From Desulfobacula sp. (GTDB lineage: Bacteria; Desulfobacterota; Desulfobacteria; Desulfobacterales; Desulfobacteraceae), in contig NZ_JAUWQB010000004.1 in NCBI RefSeq assembly GCF_030611305.1, forward strand, positions 1-64,000: a stretch of DNA of 64,000 bases. The letters run 5' to 3'. The notes below the pieces were generated by a model. It did no database searches and had not been told where the DNA came from. It saw nothing but the letters and a program-made list of their open reading frames with translations. Shown here in pieces: positions 51,906 through 63,460 of the stretch. How positions within the stretch are numbered: the first letter of the stretch is position 1; each line of letters opens with the position of its first letter. Position numbers and translations under genes: made by a program.

Positions 51906-52325
51906 TTATTTTTTCTGGATTTCAAGATCGTTGAAAAAATATCCAATTTCAAAAGCGGCGGTTTCAGGTGCATCAGAACCATGGACAACATTTTTTTCTA
52001 TATTTGTTGCATAATCTTTTCTGATCGTGCCTTCTTCTGCTTCTTCAAAATTGGTAGCCCCCATGAGTTTCCTGTTTTTTGCAATCACATTTTCTCCTTC
52101 AAGAACCATGACAACAATAGGTCCTGAAGTCATAAAATCCGTCAGACTGTCAAAAAACGGGCGGTCTTTATGAACGGCATAAAACCCTTTAGCCTGTGTT
52201 TTTGTAAGCTGAATCATTTTCATGGCGGCAATTTGAATACCATCGGTTTCAAACCGTTTGATCACTTCACCAACCACGTTTTTTGCAACCCCATCGGGTT
52301 TGATTATTGATAATGTTCTTTCCAC
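51906..52325 (-). CDS. ndk: Nucleoside diphosphate kinase
   Basis: [40 protein letters not shown]. Confidence 0.97.
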   Translation of the reverse strand: MERTLSIIKPDGVAKNVVGEVIKRFETDGIQIAAMKMIQLTKTQAKGFYAVHKDRPFFDSLTDFMTSGPIVVMVLEGENVIAKNRKLMGATNFEEAEEGTIRKDYATNIEKNVVHGSDAPETAAFEIGYFFNDLEIQKK

Positions 52326-52446
52326 AATCCAAATCCTTTCAATTATTATTAAAAACGGGCTTGAAAATTATCATAAAACCGTATTATAAGTCAATATCTA
52401 TGCGGCCGGGTTAAATAACACACAAAACATCAATATTTTAAATGAT

Positions 52447-53061
52447 ATGAAAATTTTAAGGATTGCAGTCACAGGATCGGCAGGTTCAGGAAAGAGTCTT
52501 GTATGTCAGAGGTTTAAAGAGATTGGCCTGGTCACTTTGGATTGTGATGTGATTGCAAGGTATGTTGTGGAACCTGGAGAAGAGGCCTTTGAAAAGGTAG
52601 TTGAATTGTTTGGCCAAAAAGTGGTCCGGAAAGAGGGAACTCTGGACAGGGCAACGCTGCGAAATATCATCATGAATGATTCATTACTTCGACAAAAAAT
52701 GGAGAACATTTTACATCCTCAAATTATCAAAGAAATGGTTTCTCAAATAGAGAATGCAGAGATTAAGGACAAAAAAGCGGTGGTCGTCGAGGTGCCTTTA
52801 TTGTTTGAATTAGGCATGGAGGAACAATTTGATATCACGATTGCTGTCATGGCAAAGGATATGGATCTTATCAAAAGAATTTCTGACCGGGACAATGTTA
52901 CAAAGAAAGATGCCCAAAAGATACTTGACCTTCAAATGTCCCAGGAAAATAAAATGACAAGGGCGGATTATGTTATTCTCAACGAGGGGAAAAGGTCTGA
53001 ACTCTTTGAATCTGTTGACAATCTCTTTAACAAAATCCAAAAAGAATTCTTGACAACGTGA
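52447..53061 (+). CDS. coaE: Dephospho-CoA kinase
   Basis: IAVTGSAGSGKSLVCQRFKEIGLVTLDCDVIARYVVEPG. Confidence 0.95.
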   Translation: MKILRIAVTGSAGSGKSLVCQRFKEIGLVTLDCDVIARYVVEPGEEAFEKVVELFGQKVVRKEGTLDRATLRNIIMNDSLLRQKMENILHPQIIKEMVSQIENAEIKDKKAVVVEVPLLFELGMEEQFDITIAVMAKDMDLIKRISDRDNVTKKDAQKILDLQMSQENKMTRADYVILNEGKRSELFESVDNLFNKIQKEFLTT

Positions 53062-53210
53062 TATTTTTACCTTATTAATCAAACGTTAAATAAGGAATTT
53101 TAAAATATCTGACTGTTTTTTCACATCATTTTTGGCTTTTAGACTTCAAAAGGTATATTTCAACAAAACTTTAGCCTGTAAAAGACAATAAAATAAATTT
53201 GGGAGAATGA

Positions 53211-54458
53211 ATGAACCTTGTAAAATTAAATGAGATGAAGATTAGTGAGTTGACCAAGCTTGCTAAGAAATATAAAGTTAAAGGGATCAGTGGCCTTAAA
53301 AAACAGGACTTAATTTTTGCTTTGCTCCAGGCAAACATTGAGGAGACTGGGCAGGTTTATGGTGAAGGTACGCTTGAAATTCTCCCGGATGGTTTTGGAT
53401 TTTTAAGGGCTCCCGGATATAATTATCTTCCCGGCCCCGATGATATCTATGTCTCTCCTTCTCAAATCCGAAGGTTTAATTTAAGAACCGGTGATACAAT
53501 TTCCGGTCAGGTTCGAAAACCCAAAGATTCTGAGCGGTATTTTGCATTACTGAAAGTGGAAGCCGTTAATTTTAAAAATCCGGAGCTTGCTGCAGAAACC
53601 ATTCTTTTTGATAATTTGTTGCCCCTCTATCCTGAACAAAAAATGAATCTTGAGGCTGAGTCAGATAATTATTCCATGCGTGTGATAGATTTGGTATCAC
53701 CCATAGGGTTTGGTCAGCGCGGTTTGATTGTGTCTCCGCCCAAAGCCGGTAAAACCATGCTTTTGCAAAATATTGCCAACAGTATGGTTAAGGCGCATAA
53801 AGATATCATTCCAATGATTGTTCTGATTGATGAACGCCCGGAAGAAGTGACCGATATGGCACGAAATGTTGATGCCGAAGTTGTAAGTTCAACCTTTGAT
53901 GAACCGTCAGAACGCCATGTTCAGGTGGCTGAGATGGTCATTGCGAAGGCCAAAAGAATTGTTGAGCAGGGCAAGGATGTTGTGATTTTGCTTGACAGTA
54001 TTACAAGGCTTGCAAGGGCATATAATTCTGTAATGCCGCCATCCGGCAAAATCCTTTCCGGTGGTGTGGATTCAAACGCCCTTGACAGACCCAAAAGATT
54101 TTTCGGTGCAGCAAGAAATATCGAAGATGGCGGCAGTCTGACCATTATCGCAACCGCATTGGTTGATACCGGAAGCCGTATGGATGAAGTTATATTCGAA
54201 GAATTTAAAGGCACCGGCAATATGGAACTTGTTCTGGATAGAAAGCTTTCTGACAAAAGAGTTTTTCCTGCTATTGATATGAATAAATCAGGTACGAGAA
54301 AAGAGGAATTGTTGCTTGATCCAATGGTTTTGAACCGTGTGTGGATCTTACGAAAATTATTGTCGAGTTTAAATTCTGTTGACAGCATGCAATTTTTACT
54401 TGAAAAAATGAAAGGAACAAAGGATAATAAAGAGTTTCTTGAATTGATGAATTCATAA
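53211..54458 (+). CDS. rho: Transcription termination factor Rho
   Basis: [41 protein letters not shown]. Confidence 0.98.
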   Translation: MNLVKLNEMKISELTKLAKKYKVKGISGLKKQDLIFALLQANIEETGQVYGEGTLEILPDGFGFLRAPGYNYLPGPDDIYVSPSQIRRFNLRTGDTISGQVRKPKDSERYFALLKVEAVNFKNPELAAETILFDNLLPLYPEQKMNLEAESDNYSMRVIDLVSPIGFGQRGLIVSPPKAGKTMLLQNIANSMVKAHKDIIPMIVLIDERPEEVTDMARNVDAEVVSSTFDEPSERHVQVAEMVIAKAKRIVEQGKDVVILLDSITRLARAYNSVMPPSGKILSGGVDSNALDRPKRFFGAARNIEDGGSLTIIATALVDTGSRMDEVIFEEFKGTGNMELVLDRKLSDKRVFPAIDMNKSGTRKEELLLDPMVLNRVWILRKLLSSLNSVDSMQFLLEKMKGTKDNKEFLELMNS

Positions 54459-54512
54459 GTTAAGAATTAAATGATTGCCAAAGATATGGCATGGTAAGGA
54501 GTTTTAAGGGAA

Positions 54513-54731
54513 ATGAAAAAAAAGATACATCCAAAATACACAAGATCTACAGCTTCTTGTGCTTGCGGTGCGACATTTGAAGTTGGGTCAACAAAAGAGA
54601 ATATCAAAGTGGAAATTTGTTCCCAGTGTCATCCTTTCTTCACCGGGAAACAAAAGCTGGTTGACACTGCCGGAAGAATCGATCGTTTCAAAAAGAAATA
54701 TGCAGGGTTTGACGCGACAAAACTTATTTAA
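54513..54731 (+). CDS. rpmE: 50S ribosomal protein L31 (zinc-binding form)
   Basis: [48 protein letters not shown]. Confidence 0.97.
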   Translation: MKKKIHPKYTRSTASCACGATFEVGSTKENIKVEICSQCHPFFTGKQKLVDTAGRIDRFKKKYAGFDATKLI

Positions 54732-54754
54732 CACTTTTTAGTAATTTGTAATCA

Positions 54755-54784
54755 AAAAGGGGTCTTAACAAAAGAGCCCCTTTT
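54755..54784 (+). terminator. Terminator-like hairpin between rpmE and prfA
   Basis: AAAAGGGGTCTT-loop-AAGAGCCCCTTTT followed by a T-rich tract. Confidence 0.55.
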
Positions 54785-54797
54785 GAGTTTTTGAATT

Positions 54798-55862
54798 ATG
54801 ATAAAAAAATTAAAAGGCATTGAAGAAAGATTTATTAAGCTTGAGCAGCTCTTGAGTGATCCGGCCGTTATCAGCGATCAAAAAAAGTATCGGGACTATC
54901 TGATAGAACATGGGGAACTCAATAAAATTGTTCCGGTGTTCAGGGAGTATGAAGGGCTTTTGGAGGAGCACAAAGAGGCAAAGGAACTTTTAAAGGATAA
55001 TGACCTTGAAATACGGGCCATGGCCAGAGAAGAGATTCCGGGTCTTGACTCAAAAATTGAAGCAGTAAAATCACAACTCAATATCCTTTTGATGCCAAAA
55101 GATCCCAGGGATGATAAAAATGTTCTCCTTGAGATCCGGGCTGGAACCGGTGGAGAAGAGGCAGGTATTTTTACCGGCGATTTGTTTAGAATGTACTCAA
55201 GGTATACTGAATCCAAAAACTGGGCCATGGAGATTGTTGAGAAAAATGACTCCAGTTCAGGCGGGTTTAAGGAGATTGTATTCCTGGTGCGCGGGAAGGG
55301 CGCATTCAGCAGTTTTAAATATGAAAGCGGCACCCATCGTGTCCAGCGAGTGCCTGAAACAGAGGCCCAGGGAAGGGTTCATACATCTGCTGTTACCGTA
55401 GCCGTTCTTCCCGAGGCCGAAGATATTGATATTGATATCAATCCTGCTGATCTTAAAATTGATGTGTTCAGGTCTTCCGGACCTGGCGGGCAATCGGTAA
55501 ATACAACAGATTCTGCGGTCAGAATTACCCATATTCCAACCGGTGTTACAGCCACATGTCAGGATGAGAAATCCCAGCATAAAAACAAGGCCAAAGCCAT
55601 GGGTGTTCTTAAGTCCCGTATCCTTGACGCCAAAGTCAGGGAAGAGGAAGGGAAAAGAGCAGCTGAGAGAAAAGGACAGGTGGGAACAGGTGACCGAAGC
55701 GGCAGGATCAGGACATACAATTTTCCCCAAGGGCGAATGACAGATCACCGAATCGGTCTTACGCTTTACAAACTGGACAGTATTATGGAAGGTAATATCC
55801 AGGAAATCATTGATGAGCTTAAAACATATAACCAGGTACAGGCATTAAAGGAAATTGCCTAA
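54798..55862 (+). CDS. prfA: Peptide chain release factor 1
   Basis: [38 protein letters not shown]. Confidence 0.98.
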   Translation: MIKKLKGIEERFIKLEQLLSDPAVISDQKKYRDYLIEHGELNKIVPVFREYEGLLEEHKEAKELLKDNDLEIRAMAREEIPGLDSKIEAVKSQLNILLMPKDPRDDKNVLLEIRAGTGGEEAGIFTGDLFRMYSRYTESKNWAMEIVEKNDSSSGGFKEIVFLVRGKGAFSSFKYESGTHRVQRVPETEAQGRVHTSAVTVAVLPEAEDIDIDINPADLKIDVFRSSGPGGQSVNTTDSAVRITHIPTGVTATCQDEKSQHKNKAKAMGVLKSRILDAKVREEEGKRAAERKGQVGTGDRSGRIRTYNFPQGRMTDHRIGLTLYKLDSIMEGNIQEIIDELKTYNQVQALKEIA

Positions 55863-55867
55863 AAAAA

Positions 55868-56755
55868 TTGAATGATTGGACAATCATTAAGATTCTTGTC
55901 TGGACAGAATCCTATTTTAAAGACCATTCCATTGACAGTCCCAGGTTGACTGCCCAAATGCTGCTTGCCCATAGCCTTGGCATAAAGCGACTTGATCTTT
56001 ATCTTCAGCATGACCGTCCCCTTCAAAAAAATGAGCTGTCCGATTTTAAAGCTTTAATCAGAAGAAGAATTCAAAACGAGCCCGTAGCATATATCATCGG
56101 AGAAAAAGGGTTCTTTGAATCTGATTTTAAGGTGGCAAGCGAGGTTTTGATTCCCCGGCCCGATACGGAAACCATTGTTGAAGAAGCATTAAAAGTATTA
56201 AATGCCTGTCAAGGCAACTTAAAATCCAAAACCGTTCTTGAGTTGGGGACAGGTTCCGGGGCGATTATTGTTTCTTTGGCAAAAGCGGCTCCGGATCATC
56301 TCTATTTTGCCAGCGATATTTCTGTGATGGCGCTTTCGATTGCAAAAAAAAATGCGGAAAAAATAGCCCCAAAAATAATTAATGAAAAGATTCATTTTTT
56401 TGCCGGTGACTGGTTTTCATCATTAAAAGCAATTCCACGATTTGATCTGATTGTTTCAAACCCACCTTATATTCCGACCAAGGATATTCAAAACCTGCAG
56501 CCTGAAATAAGGCAGTTTGAACCCATTATTGCTCTTGATGGCGGCAGGGACGGGCTTGCCTGTTTGAGATCCATTTTAGATGGCGCTCATCGCTATCTTG
56601 TCCCGGGTGGAATAATTTTGCTTGAAATGGGCTTTGATCAGAAAGAGGGTGTTCAAAATATTTCAAAACAATATCTTCAGTATCAATCCATTGAATTCAT
56701 AAGGGATTTGGCGGGGCATAGCAGGGTGGTTTTAATTAAAAAATCAATTGATTAA
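55868..56755 (+). CDS. prmC: Release-factor glutamine methyltransferase (TTG start)
   Basis: VLELGTGSGAIIVSLA and FDLIVSNPPYIPT; follows prfA. Confidence 0.95.
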   Translation: MNDWTIIKILVWTESYFKDHSIDSPRLTAQMLLAHSLGIKRLDLYLQHDRPLQKNELSDFKALIRRRIQNEPVAYIIGEKGFFESDFKVASEVLIPRPDTETIVEEALKVLNACQGNLKSKTVLELGTGSGAIIVSLAKAAPDHLYFASDISVMALSIAKKNAEKIAPKIINEKIHFFAGDWFSSLKAIPRFDLIVSNPPYIPTKDIQNLQPEIRQFEPIIALDGGRDGLACLRSILDGAHRYLVPGGIILLEMGFDQKEGVQNISKQYLQYQSIEFIRDLAGHSRVVLIKKSID

Positions 56756-56904
56756 CTCTTTTTTTTTTGATATATAAATTAGGATTTTTGTTGGATAGTA
56801 AAAAACTCACATTCAGGGACTTGAAAATCAGGTGCTTTGGGAAAAGTCGAATTTCAGGAATGATCTGAATGGTGGATAAAACCATTAATTAATTTGGAGA
56901 ACAA

Positions 56905-57774
56905 ATGGCTTACATTACAATTAGAGAACTTTTGGAAGCTGGTGTGCATTTCGGGCATCAGACCAAACGCTGGAACCCAAAGATGAAAAAGTATATCTTT
57001 GGAGCAAGAAACGGAATTTACATCATTGATCTGCAGCAGACCGTAAAACTATTCAAAGAGGCCCATGATTTTATCAAAAGTGTGGCTGCCAAAGGTCAGG
57101 ATGTCCTTTTTGTCGGTACAAAAAAACAGGCATCCGAGGCGATCTATGAAGAAGCAAACCGTGCTGAAGGGTTTTATGTTCAAAACCGATGGCTCGGCGG
57201 TATGCTGACCAACTTTCAGACTATTAAGAATAATATCACCCGGTTTCATTTTTTAAATTCAATTGAAAATGATGGAACCCTTGAAAATTATCCGAAAAAA
57301 GAGCAGGCAAAAATGCTCAAAGAAAAAACCAAGCTGGAGTTTGCCATTGGCGGTATCAGTCATATGAAAAGATTACCAGGGGCAATTTTTGTTATTGATC
57401 CTAAGAATGAAACCATTGCAGTGAAAGAGGGTAAAAGGCTTGGGATTCCAATTATTGCTGTTGTTGATACAAACTGTGATCCTGATGATATTGATTACGT
57501 GATTCCTGGAAATGATGATGCCATCAGAGCTATCCGTCTTTTTGCTTCCCGTATTGCCGATGCCTGCATCGAGGGAAGGGCACTTTATGATGAAAAACAA
57601 AAGGCTGAATCCGATAAAAAAGGTGCAGAAGAAAGCAAAGGTTCTTCCGATGAAAAAGTGTTGATTGAGGTTGTTTCCGATGGTACTGATGGCCCTGTCG
57701 TTGAAAAGATTAAAAGAAGAACAACACCAGTTGAAGAGACAAAAGAGAGCGACAAAGTCAAAGATAAGGAGTAA
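56905..57774 (+). CDS. rpsB: 30S ribosomal protein S2 with C-terminal extension
   Basis: [46 protein letters not shown]. Confidence 0.98.
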   Translation: MAYITIRELLEAGVHFGHQTKRWNPKMKKYIFGARNGIYIIDLQQTVKLFKEAHDFIKSVAAKGQDVLFVGTKKQASEAIYEEANRAEGFYVQNRWLGGMLTNFQTIKNNITRFHFLNSIENDGTLENYPKKEQAKMLKEKTKLEFAIGGISHMKRLPGAIFVIDPKNETIAVKEGKRLGIPIIAVVDTNCDPDDIDYVIPGNDDAIRAIRLFASRIADACIEGRALYDEKQKAESDKKGAEESKGSSDEKVLIEVVSDGTDGPVVEKIKRRTTPVEETKESDKVKDKE

Positions 57775-57780
57775 AATAAA

Positions 57781-58377
57781 ATGGTGCAAATTTCCGCAGC
57801 AATGGTAAAAGAGCTTCGTGAGGCAACAGGCTCAGGTATAATGGATTGTAAAAGAGTCCTTGCCGAAGCAGAAGGTGATATGGAAAAAGCAATAGTGCTT
57901 TTGAGAAAAAAGGGGCTTGCAAAGGCTGCTAAAAGAGCCGGACGTTCAACCACTGAGGGTATTATTTATTCTTATATCCATACTGGTGCCAAACTGGGTG
58001 TTCTTCTTGAGGTGGACTGTGAGTCTGATTTTGTTGCCAAGACAGAAAATTTCAAGGCCTTTGTAAAAAATATTGCCATGCATATTGCAGCAACAAACCC
58101 GGCTGGTTTGAATCCTGAAGATGTTGATCCGGCAGTGGTTGAAAAGGAAAAAGAGATTTTTCGGGCACAAATGCTTGAACAAGGCAAACCCGAGAATATT
58201 ATTGATAAAATTGTCGAGGGCAAAGTGGAAAAATTTTACAAAGATATCTGCCTCATGAGCCAGCAGTATGTAAAAGATCCCCAGAAGACCATTACGGATT
58301 TATTAAAAGAGACCATTGGTAAAATTGGTGAAAATATTCAGATAAAAAGATTTGTACGTTTCCAGATAGGAGAATAA
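57781..58377 (+). CDS. tsf: Elongation factor Ts
   Basis: [47 protein letters not shown]. Confidence 0.98.
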   Translation: MVQISAAMVKELREATGSGIMDCKRVLAEAEGDMEKAIVLLRKKGLAKAAKRAGRSTTEGIIYSYIHTGAKLGVLLEVDCESDFVAKTENFKAFVKNIAMHIAATNPAGLNPEDVDPAVVEKEKEIFRAQMLEQGKPENIIDKIVEGKVEKFYKDICLMSQQYVKDPQKTITDLLKETIGKIGENIQIKRFVRFQIGE

Positions 58378-58381
58378 AATC

Positions 58382-59104
58382 TTGAGCAAAGAGTCGGAGT
58401 TTGAACGGGTTTTAATTAAGCTGAGCGGAGAAGCCCTGATGGGAAATCAGGGCTTTGGTATCACCCCGGAAATGATTCATTATGTTGCGGCAGAGATTGC
58501 AAAAGTTTACCGCCTTAATGTACAGATTTCCATTGTTGTAGGTGGTGGAAATATATTCAGGGGTGTTGCAGGAAGTTCTGCCGGTATGGACAGAACTTCT
58601 GCCGATAATATGGGAATGCTGGCCACGGTTATAAACAGCCTGGCTCTTTGTGATGCCCTTGAAAAGTGTGATGTTCCAACAAGGGTTCAGTCTGCTATTC
58701 AAATGAACAGGATTGCAGAGCCGTTTATCCTCAGAAAAGCCATTCGCCATCTTGAAAAGAGTAGGGTGGTTATTTTTGCAGCAGGTACGGGAAATCCGTA
58801 TTTTACAACGGATACGGCGGCTGTGTTAAGAGCCCATGAAACTCGTGCTCAGATTCTTTTTAAAGTCACCCAGGTTGATGGTGTTTATGATAAAGATCCG
58901 GTAGTTCATGATGATGCTGTCATGTTTGATGAATTGTCTTATATGAGGGTCATTGAAAAACAACTTCATGTAATGGACATGACAGCTATCTCCCTTGCAA
59001 TGGAACATGATTTGCCACTGCAGGTGTTTGATCTTCACAAGGAAGATAATATTTTTAAGGCTGTAAGTGGCCAGGCTATTGGTACTCGAATTTATAACAA
59101 ATAA
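58382..59104 (+). CDS. pyrH: UMP kinase
   Basis: [36 protein letters not shown]. Confidence 0.97.
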   Translation: MSKESEFERVLIKLSGEALMGNQGFGITPEMIHYVAAEIAKVYRLNVQISIVVGGGNIFRGVAGSSAGMDRTSADNMGMLATVINSLALCDALEKCDVPTRVQSAIQMNRIAEPFILRKAIRHLEKSRVVIFAAGTGNPYFTTDTAAVLRAHETRAQILFKVTQVDGVYDKDPVVHDDAVMFDELSYMRVIEKQLHVMDMTAISLAMEHDLPLQVFDLHKEDNIFKAVSGQAIGTRIYNK

Positions 59105-59131
59105 GTAACCATTAAGTGAGGATGGATTGTT

Positions 59132-59689
59132 ATGATAAATGAAGTGCTTCAAGAAACCAAAGAAAGAATGGGTAAATCTGAAAAAGCTTTTGAAAAAGAA
59201 TTGTCAAAAGTTCGTACCGGCAGGGCATCCCAGGCAATACTTGATGGTGTTAAAGTTGATTACTACGGGACTCAGACACCTTTGCCGCAAATGGCAACCG
59301 TATCCATTCCTGAAAGCAGACTTATTGCTGTAAAACCATGGGATGTCAGTGTGATAAATGAAGTCGAAAAGGCGATTTTGAAAGCCAATCTTGGCCTGAC
59401 ACCTTCTAACGATGGTAAATTAATCAGGATATCAATACCGCCTTTGACAGAAGAGAGACGAAAAGAAATTGCAAAAAGTGCTTCCAAGATCTGTGAAGAT
59501 TATAAAGTGGCCATTCGAAATATCCGGAGAGATTCCAACGAAATGTTAAAGGAACTTCAAAAGGAAGGGGATATTTCAGAGGATGACAGCTTTAAGGCTC
59601 AAAAGCAGGTCCAGAATGAAACGGATGAATATATTAAGCGGTTAGACGAAATCTTTGCAAAAAAAGAAAAGGAAATTCTTGAAGTCTAA
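59132..59689 (+). CDS. frr: Ribosome recycling factor
   Basis: LSKVRTGRASQAILDGVKVDYYGTQTPLPQMATV. Confidence 0.98.
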   Translation: MINEVLQETKERMGKSEKAFEKELSKVRTGRASQAILDGVKVDYYGTQTPLPQMATVSIPESRLIAVKPWDVSVINEVEKAILKANLGLTPSNDGKLIRISIPPLTEERRKEIAKSASKICEDYKVAIRNIRRDSNEMLKELQKEGDISEDDSFKAQKQVQNETDEYIKRLDEIFAKKEKEILEV

Positions 59690-60440
59690 CTCAACACAAG
59701 ATGTGACCCTTAATCCTGAAACACTTCCAGCCCATGTGGCCATTATCATGGATGGCAACGGCAGATGGGCTAAAAAAAAAATGATGAATCGTATCAAAGG
59801 ACATGAACAGGGTTCACAAATCGTTCGCTCCGTCGTGACTGCCTGTAGAGAACTGGAGATTGGTACGCTTACATTATACGCATTTTCCACGGAAAACTGG
59901 GCAAGACCGAAACACGAAGTAAAAGCATTAATGATGCTTTTAAAAAAGTTCATTGTGTCGGAAAGAGAAAACCTTTTAAAAAATAATATTCGTCTCAATA
60001 TCATCGGCCAGAAGCACAAGCTCCCTCTGGATGTTCAAAAAGAAGTTGATGCCACAATGGAGTTGACAAAAGACAACAACAAAATGCTGTTGAATCTCGC
60101 ATTGAGTTATGGTTCACGAGAAGAGATCACAACTGCTGTTAAGCAGATTGTTGAAAAGATAGAATCAAAAAACTTGGATTCCAGGGATATTACTCAGGAT
60201 CTTATTTCAGACCACCTTTACACAAAAGCAATGCCTGATCCTGATTTGATTATCCGCACAGGCGGGGAGTATAGATTGAGTAATTTCCTGTTGTGGCAGG
60301 CCGCATATTCTGAAATTTATATTTGTGATACCTTGTGGCCGGATTTTACCAAAGATGAATTTATTAAAATTTTAAAAAATTATCAGGAAAGGGACCGACG
60401 GTTCGGTAAGGTGGCATGCAGCACATCAAACGATGGATAA
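59655..60440 (+). CDS. uppS: Undecaprenyl/isoprenyl diphosphate synthase (exact start uncertain)
   Basis: PAHVAIIMDGNGRWAKKKMMNRIKGHEQGS; DLIIRTGGEYRLSNFLLWQAAYSEIY. Confidence 0.97.
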   Translation: MQKKKRKFLKSNSTQDVTLNPETLPAHVAIIMDGNGRWAKKKMMNRIKGHEQGSQIVRSVVTACRELEIGTLTLYAFSTENWARPKHEVKALMMLLKKFIVSERENLLKNNIRLNIIGQKHKLPLDVQKEVDATMELTKDNNKMLLNLALSYGSREEITTAVKQIVEKIESKNLDSRDITQDLISDHLYTKAMPDPDLIIRTGGEYRLSNFLLWQAAYSEIYICDTLWPDFTKDEFIKILKNYQERDRRFGKVACSTSNDG

Positions 60441-61231
60441 CCTCACTTATACTTGCCCCCATACTTTTATGGATTCTCATTAAGGGCAGTACATTATTGT
60501 TCGCTGTACTGGTCTCGGTTGTTGCCATATTTGCCATCCGGGAATATTTGAGAATCATTTTCCAAAATGATGAAGGATCCATCTCCAATACCATTAAGAT
60601 CATCTCCTATACCGTTTCAATGACACTGATTATCAGTGCCTGTCTGGGATCCTGGGAGGTTTTATTTTTAATCCTTGCCATGAACCTTTTGGCCTTATCC
60701 ATTTTTGTATTGTCACGATTTGCCGGTAATCATGCCATATTCGACATTATTGCAAAGCAAGTTCTGGGGATTGTTTATATCCCGGTCTCCTTATCCTTGC
60801 TGGTTTTTATTAAAGAATTTGACGGCGGAACATTTTGGATTATCTGGCTGTTGATTGTTGTTTTCGCGAATGATACCGGTGCATTTTATACGGGTACCTT
60901 TTTTGGAAAAAGAGCGCTTGCTCCTAATATCAGTCCCAATAAAACTATTGAAGGGTCGTTGGGCGGCGTGGCAGCTTCCATGGTGATCGGATTCATTTTT
61001 TGTCGGCTTTTCTTTAATGATCTGTCATTGGCATTTCTTACCATACCGGCGTCTTTCCTGCTTTCCATTGCCGGGCAGATAGGGGATTTGTTTGAGTCTG
61101 CCATGAAACGGGCATCAAACATTAAAGATTCAGGCCGGATTCTTCCGGGGCATGGTGGGATGCTCGATCGAATAGACGGATTGCTTTTAGCCATTCCTGT
61201 TTTGTATGTCTACCTGGTGTTTATCATATGA
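60416..61231 (+). CDS. cdsA: Phosphatidate cytidylyltransferase
   Basis: NDTGAFYTGTFFGKRALAPNISPNKTIEGSLGG; GQIGDLFESAMKRASNIKDSGRILPGHGGMLDRID. Confidence 0.96.
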   Translation: MQHIKRWITSLILAPILLWILIKGSTLLFAVLVSVVAIFAIREYLRIIFQNDEGSISNTIKIISYTVSMTLIISACLGSWEVLFLILAMNLLALSIFVLSRFAGNHAIFDIIAKQVLGIVYIPVSLSLLVFIKEFDGGTFWIIWLLIVVFANDTGAFYTGTFFGKRALAPNISPNKTIEGSLGGVAASMVIGFIFCRLFFNDLSLAFLTIPASFLLSIAGQIGDLFESAMKRASNIKDSGRILPGHGGMLDRIDGLLLAIPVLYVYLVFII

Positions 61232-62376
61232 AACGTTTGTCAATTTTAGGTTCAACAGGCTCCATTGGCACCAGTGCTTTGGATATTGTCAGGATGCATC
61301 CTGATCGTTTCCAGGTAAAGGCATTGACAGCCGCGAATAATATAGATTTTTTTTCTAAACAGATTGATGAATTTAAACCTGAACTGGTTGCGGTGTTTGA
61401 TGAAGAAAAAGCCCTGGAACTCTCCAGAGCCTTAAAGGGAAGCAGCAGACCTGAAATTCTGTTTGGCGAGGCAGGTTTTAATGAAGCAGCCTCTTATGGG
61501 GATTGCGACATGGTTCTTCTGGCCATGGTGGGCGCAGCAGGATTAAAACCTGCCCTTTGCGCCATTGAGGCAAAAAAACAGATCGCCCTTGCCAATAAGG
61601 AAACCCTGGTCATGGCCGGCGAAATAATCATGGCCAAAGCATTGGAAAAGAATGTTTCAATTCTGCCTGTGGACAGCGAGCACAGTGCAATTTTTCAATG
61701 CCTTAAGGGAAACAGGAAGAAAGATTTGAAAACAATATTTTTGACTGCCTCAGGCGGCCCTTTTAGAGAAAAGCCGTTTGATGAATTTAAAAATATTACC
61801 CTGAAAGATGCGCTTAATCATCCCACCTGGAATATGGGACATAAAATCACGATAGATTCAGCCACTTTGATGAACAAAGGCCTTGAGATCATTGAAGCTG
61901 TCCATTTGTTTGATGTCACCCATGAAGAAATTAAGGTGCTTATTCATCCCCAGAGTATTGTACATTCCATGGTAGGGTATAAAGACGGCAGTATCATGGC
62001 TCAAATGGGACAGCCTGATATGAAAGGGGCTATTTCCTATGCCTTATCAGAGCCTGATCGGATCAACCTGCAGATGGATTTTCCTGATTTTATAAGCCTC
62101 CATTCTCTGACATTTGAAAAGCCGGATACCCAAAAATTTCCTTCCCTCTTATTTGCATTTGAGGCCTGTAAGCAAAAAGGCACACTTCCGGCTGTCATGA
62201 ATGCCGCCAATGAGGTAGCAGTTAAGGCATTCCTTGAAAAACGCATTGATTTTTTAAATATTTTTAGACTAATTTCCAGAACAATGGAACTTCATACACG
62301 GATTGACAATCCCGATCTTTCAGGTATTATTGAAGCGGATTGTTGGGCACGTGACAAAGCGCAATCTCTGATATAA
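61228..62376 (+). CDS. dxr: 1-deoxy-D-xylulose 5-phosphate reductoisomerase
   Basis: LSILGSTGSIGTSALDIVRMHPDRF; LPVDSEHSAIFQCL. Confidence 0.97.
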   Translation: MKRLSILGSTGSIGTSALDIVRMHPDRFQVKALTAANNIDFFSKQIDEFKPELVAVFDEEKALELSRALKGSSRPEILFGEAGFNEAASYGDCDMVLLAMVGAAGLKPALCAIEAKKQIALANKETLVMAGEIIMAKALEKNVSILPVDSEHSAIFQCLKGNRKKDLKTIFLTASGGPFREKPFDEFKNITLKDALNHPTWNMGHKITIDSATLMNKGLEIIEAVHLFDVTHEEIKVLIHPQSIVHSMVGYKDGSIMAQMGQPDMKGAISYALSEPDRINLQMDFPDFISLHSLTFEKPDTQKFPSLLFAFEACKQKGTLPAVMNAANEVAVKAFLEKRIDFLNIFRLISRTMELHTRIDNPDLSGIIEADCWARDKAQSLI

Positions 62377-62388
62377 AAGTGAGGTCTT

Positions 62389-63459
62389 ATGGGGCATTCT
62401 GTTATTGCATTCATAATTGTTATTGGTGTTCTTGTTTTTATCCATGAATTTGGACACTTTATTGTGGCAAGATTATGTGGAGTGGGAGTTGAAGTGTTTT
62501 CCCTCGGGTTTGGACCGAAAATTTTTAAAAAAAAATATGGTCGCACCCAGTATTGTCTGTCTGCCATACCTCTTGGCGGGTATGTTAAAATGGTGGGAGA
62601 AGAACCGGGAACTACCATTGATCCTGAAGATATCAAGCTTTCTTTTACCCATAAATCATTGTTGCAGAAAAGTATCGTCGTTGCAGCAGGCCCTTTGTTT
62701 AATTTTCTTCTTACCATTCTTATTTTTTATGTTCTTTACCAGTTTTCAGGAATTTATCTGGCTAAACCGATTGTGGGTAAAGTCATGGAAGATACCCCAG
62801 CCTTAACAGCCGGAATAAAACCGGGGGATGTGATTAAAGAAATTAACCAAAACAAAATTGAATCATTTGAAGATATTGCCCGGATTATTGGTGCAGGTAA
62901 CGGCGAACAATTGGATATTATTGTAGAGCGTGACTCAAGACTTAAAGGGATTGTTCTTTCCCCAGCTTTAAAACCTGGCAAAAATCTGTTTGGCGAAGAA
63001 ATTGAAAAATATGTCATTGGTATCGTTGGCACCGGGGAGTCTTTTAACAAAAGCCTTAACCCTTTTCAGGCTATGTGGCATTCTGTTAAGGATACTTACG
63101 GGCTTGTAAAGTTAACCATACTCTCTGTTGGGAAAATGCTCAGTGGAAGTATCTCGGCAAACAATCTGGGCGGTCCTTTGATGATTGCTCAAATAGCGGG
63201 TGAACAGGCAAAAGAAGGAATTATGAATTTTGCCTGGTTTATTGCACTGCTTTCCGTAAATCTTGGTATCATCAATCTTTTTCCGATTCCGGTATTAGAT
63301 GGCGGCCATCTGTTATTCTTCGGTATTGAAGCGGCTACAGGCAAAGCTGTCAGTGACAAATTGCGCGAAAAATTGAATCAATTTGGTGCAGCAGTGCTTG
63401 TGGCACTCATGGTTTTTGTTTTTTATAATGACATCTTAAGAATGTTTAATGGTGGGTAA
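62389..63459 (+). CDS. rseP: Site-2 protease RseP
   Basis: VFIHEFGHFIVARLCGVGVEVFSLGFGP, PDZ region, NLFPIPVLDGGHL. Confidence 0.96.
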   Translation: MGHSVIAFIIVIGVLVFIHEFGHFIVARLCGVGVEVFSLGFGPKIFKKKYGRTQYCLSAIPLGGYVKMVGEEPGTTIDPEDIKLSFTHKSLLQKSIVVAAGPLFNFLLTILIFYVLYQFSGIYLAKPIVGKVMEDTPALTAGIKPGDVIKEINQNKIESFEDIARIIGAGNGEQLDIIVERDSRLKGIVLSPALKPGKNLFGEEIEKYVIGIVGTGESFNKSLNPFQAMWHSVKDTYGLVKLTILSVGKMLSGSISANNLGGPLMIAQIAGEQAKEGIMNFAWFIALLSVNLGIINLFPIPVLDGGHLLFFGIEAATGKAVSDKLREKLNQFGAAVLVALMVFVFYNDILRMFNGG

Positions 63460-63460
63460 T

